Assembly: GCF_013456555.2 (NCBI RefSeq)
Contig: NZ_CP059154.1
Span: forward strand, 2,790,001 to 2,854,000
Origin: Natrinema zhouii
GTDB taxonomy: Archaea; Halobacteriota; Halobacteria; Halobacteriales; Natrialbaceae
Reading direction: 5' to 3'
Length of the DNA stretch: 64,000 bases
Positions 63,469 to 64,000 of the stretch are shown here, piece by piece; the first letter of the stretch is position 1, and each line of letters starts with the position of its first letter. Position numbers and translations under genes: made by a program. The notes below the pieces were generated by a model. That model made no database searches. It saw nothing but the letters and a program-made list of their open reading frames with translations, and was not told the origin of the DNA.

Positions 63469-64000
63469 ATGACGCGACACCATTCTCTCCGCCGTCGGCT
63501 CGAGCACGTCGGGATCGGCCTCACCGCGATCGTCGCAGTCGCGATGGTTGGCCTGCTAACTATCGATGCGTTGCGCGAGGCACCCATCGTCGGCATGCTG
63601 TACGATCAGGCCCGAATCGCGGGCTGGTGGGCGGATCACTACCTCGGGACGAACGTCTTCTACCATCCGTTCATGTGGCGCTCGATCGCGACGGGGATCC
63701 TGATCGGGGTCGTCGCGCCGCTGGTCGGGACCTATCTCGTCCACCGAGAGATGGCGCTGATCGGCGAGACGCTGGCCCACACGGCATTCGCCGGGGTCGC
63801 GATCGGGCTCGTAGTGAGCGCGACGACCGGCTGGAACGGCTCGCTGATGCTCGTCGCGCTGGTCGTCGGCATCCTCGGGGCGCTCGGTGTCCAGTGGCTG
63901 GCCGAGCGGACCAACACCTACGGCGACGTGCCGATCGCGATCATGCTGACCGGCAGCTTCGCCGTCGGCACGCTGATCATCAGCTACGGTCGCGGGATGA
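63469..64000 (+). CDS. znuB: Metal ABC transporter permease, cut by window end
   Basis: The first 177 residues of a ZnuB/MntC-type permease; the rest lies beyond the window. Several transmembrane helices are visible (HVGIGLTAIVAVAMVGLL, RSIATGILIGVVAPLVGTYLV), together with the family motif REMALIGETLAHTAFAGVAIG. Its start is five bases after the ATPase stop. It completes a znuA-znuC-znuB operon. Confidence 0.92.
   Translation, partial: MTRHHSLRRRLEHVGIGLTAIVAVAMVGLLTIDALREAPIVGMLYDQARIAGWWADHYLGTNVFYHPFMWRSIATGILIGVVAPLVGTYLVHREMALIGETLAHTAFAGVAIGLVVSATTGWNGSLMLVALVVGILGALGVQWLAERTNTYGDVPIAIMLTGSFAVGTLIISYGRGM

Overview
The window is haloarchaeal chromosome: GC-rich, densely packed, encoding strongly acidic proteins. 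Lineage markers include Tat lipoproteins with a lipobox, four Bat-type HTH regulators, HalOD1 output-domain proteins, a PGF-CTERM surface protein, a SAMP/MoaD-like modifier, archaeosine tRNA enzymes, DpsA and many tiny zinc-ribbon proteins. Many genes have a TATA-like box 25-30 bp before the start codon, as expected for leaderless transcripts. The gene mix resembles Natrialbales (Natrinema/Haloterrigena-like), but that placement is inference. No rRNA, tRNA, CRISPR array or intact insertion sequence was found.

Layout. 1-4.3 kb: two sequon-rich secreted proteins, a duplicated-domain protein, PadR and NUDIX. 4.3-10.6 kb: a LOV-containing Bat regulator, a tungsten aldehyde:ferredoxin oxidoreductase, a small HTH regulator and a NarO/DmsR-like Bat protein with a cysteine cluster. 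10.6-15.9 kb: a PNPOx-like protein, an AzlC/AzlD exporter operon, a SAMP-type protein and a GNAT enzyme. 15.9-18.7 kb: a gene-poor stretch, an Orc1/Cdc6-like ATPase and a frameshifted remnant of a family-B DNA polymerase. 18.8-23.9 kb: a histidine kinase / response regulator / receiver-Bat operon. 23.9-27.1 kb: a decayed luciferase-like monooxygenase, an HdeD-like protein and a frameshifted SdpI-like gene. 27.1-36.7 kb: three archaeosine genes (arcS, tgtA, RaSEA) interleaved with a PGF-CTERM protein, a TRAM protein, a HalOD1 protein and the second large sequon-rich protein. 37-48.5 kb: a large PAS/GAF kinase, purQ-purS, purU, two paralogous membrane histidine kinases and a Bat-type regulator. 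48.5-55.5 kb: thioesterase, TraB/PrgY protein, M50 protease, purM, macrodomain protein, and a small gene facing dpsA with matching DtxR-type boxes. 55.6-64 kb: a GapN-like dehydrogenase, PfkB kinase, YihY protein and a zinc/manganese ABC transporter cut by the window end.

Most notable: (1) two paralogous secreted proteins built from five conserved pentapeptide-periodic blocks separated by hypervariable linkers crowded with N-glycosylation sequons; (2) a 135-bp intergenic repeat in two copies 34 kb apart whose central stem differs in sequence but keeps its pairing, suggesting a structured RNA or DNA element; (3) an orc gene beside a polB relic.
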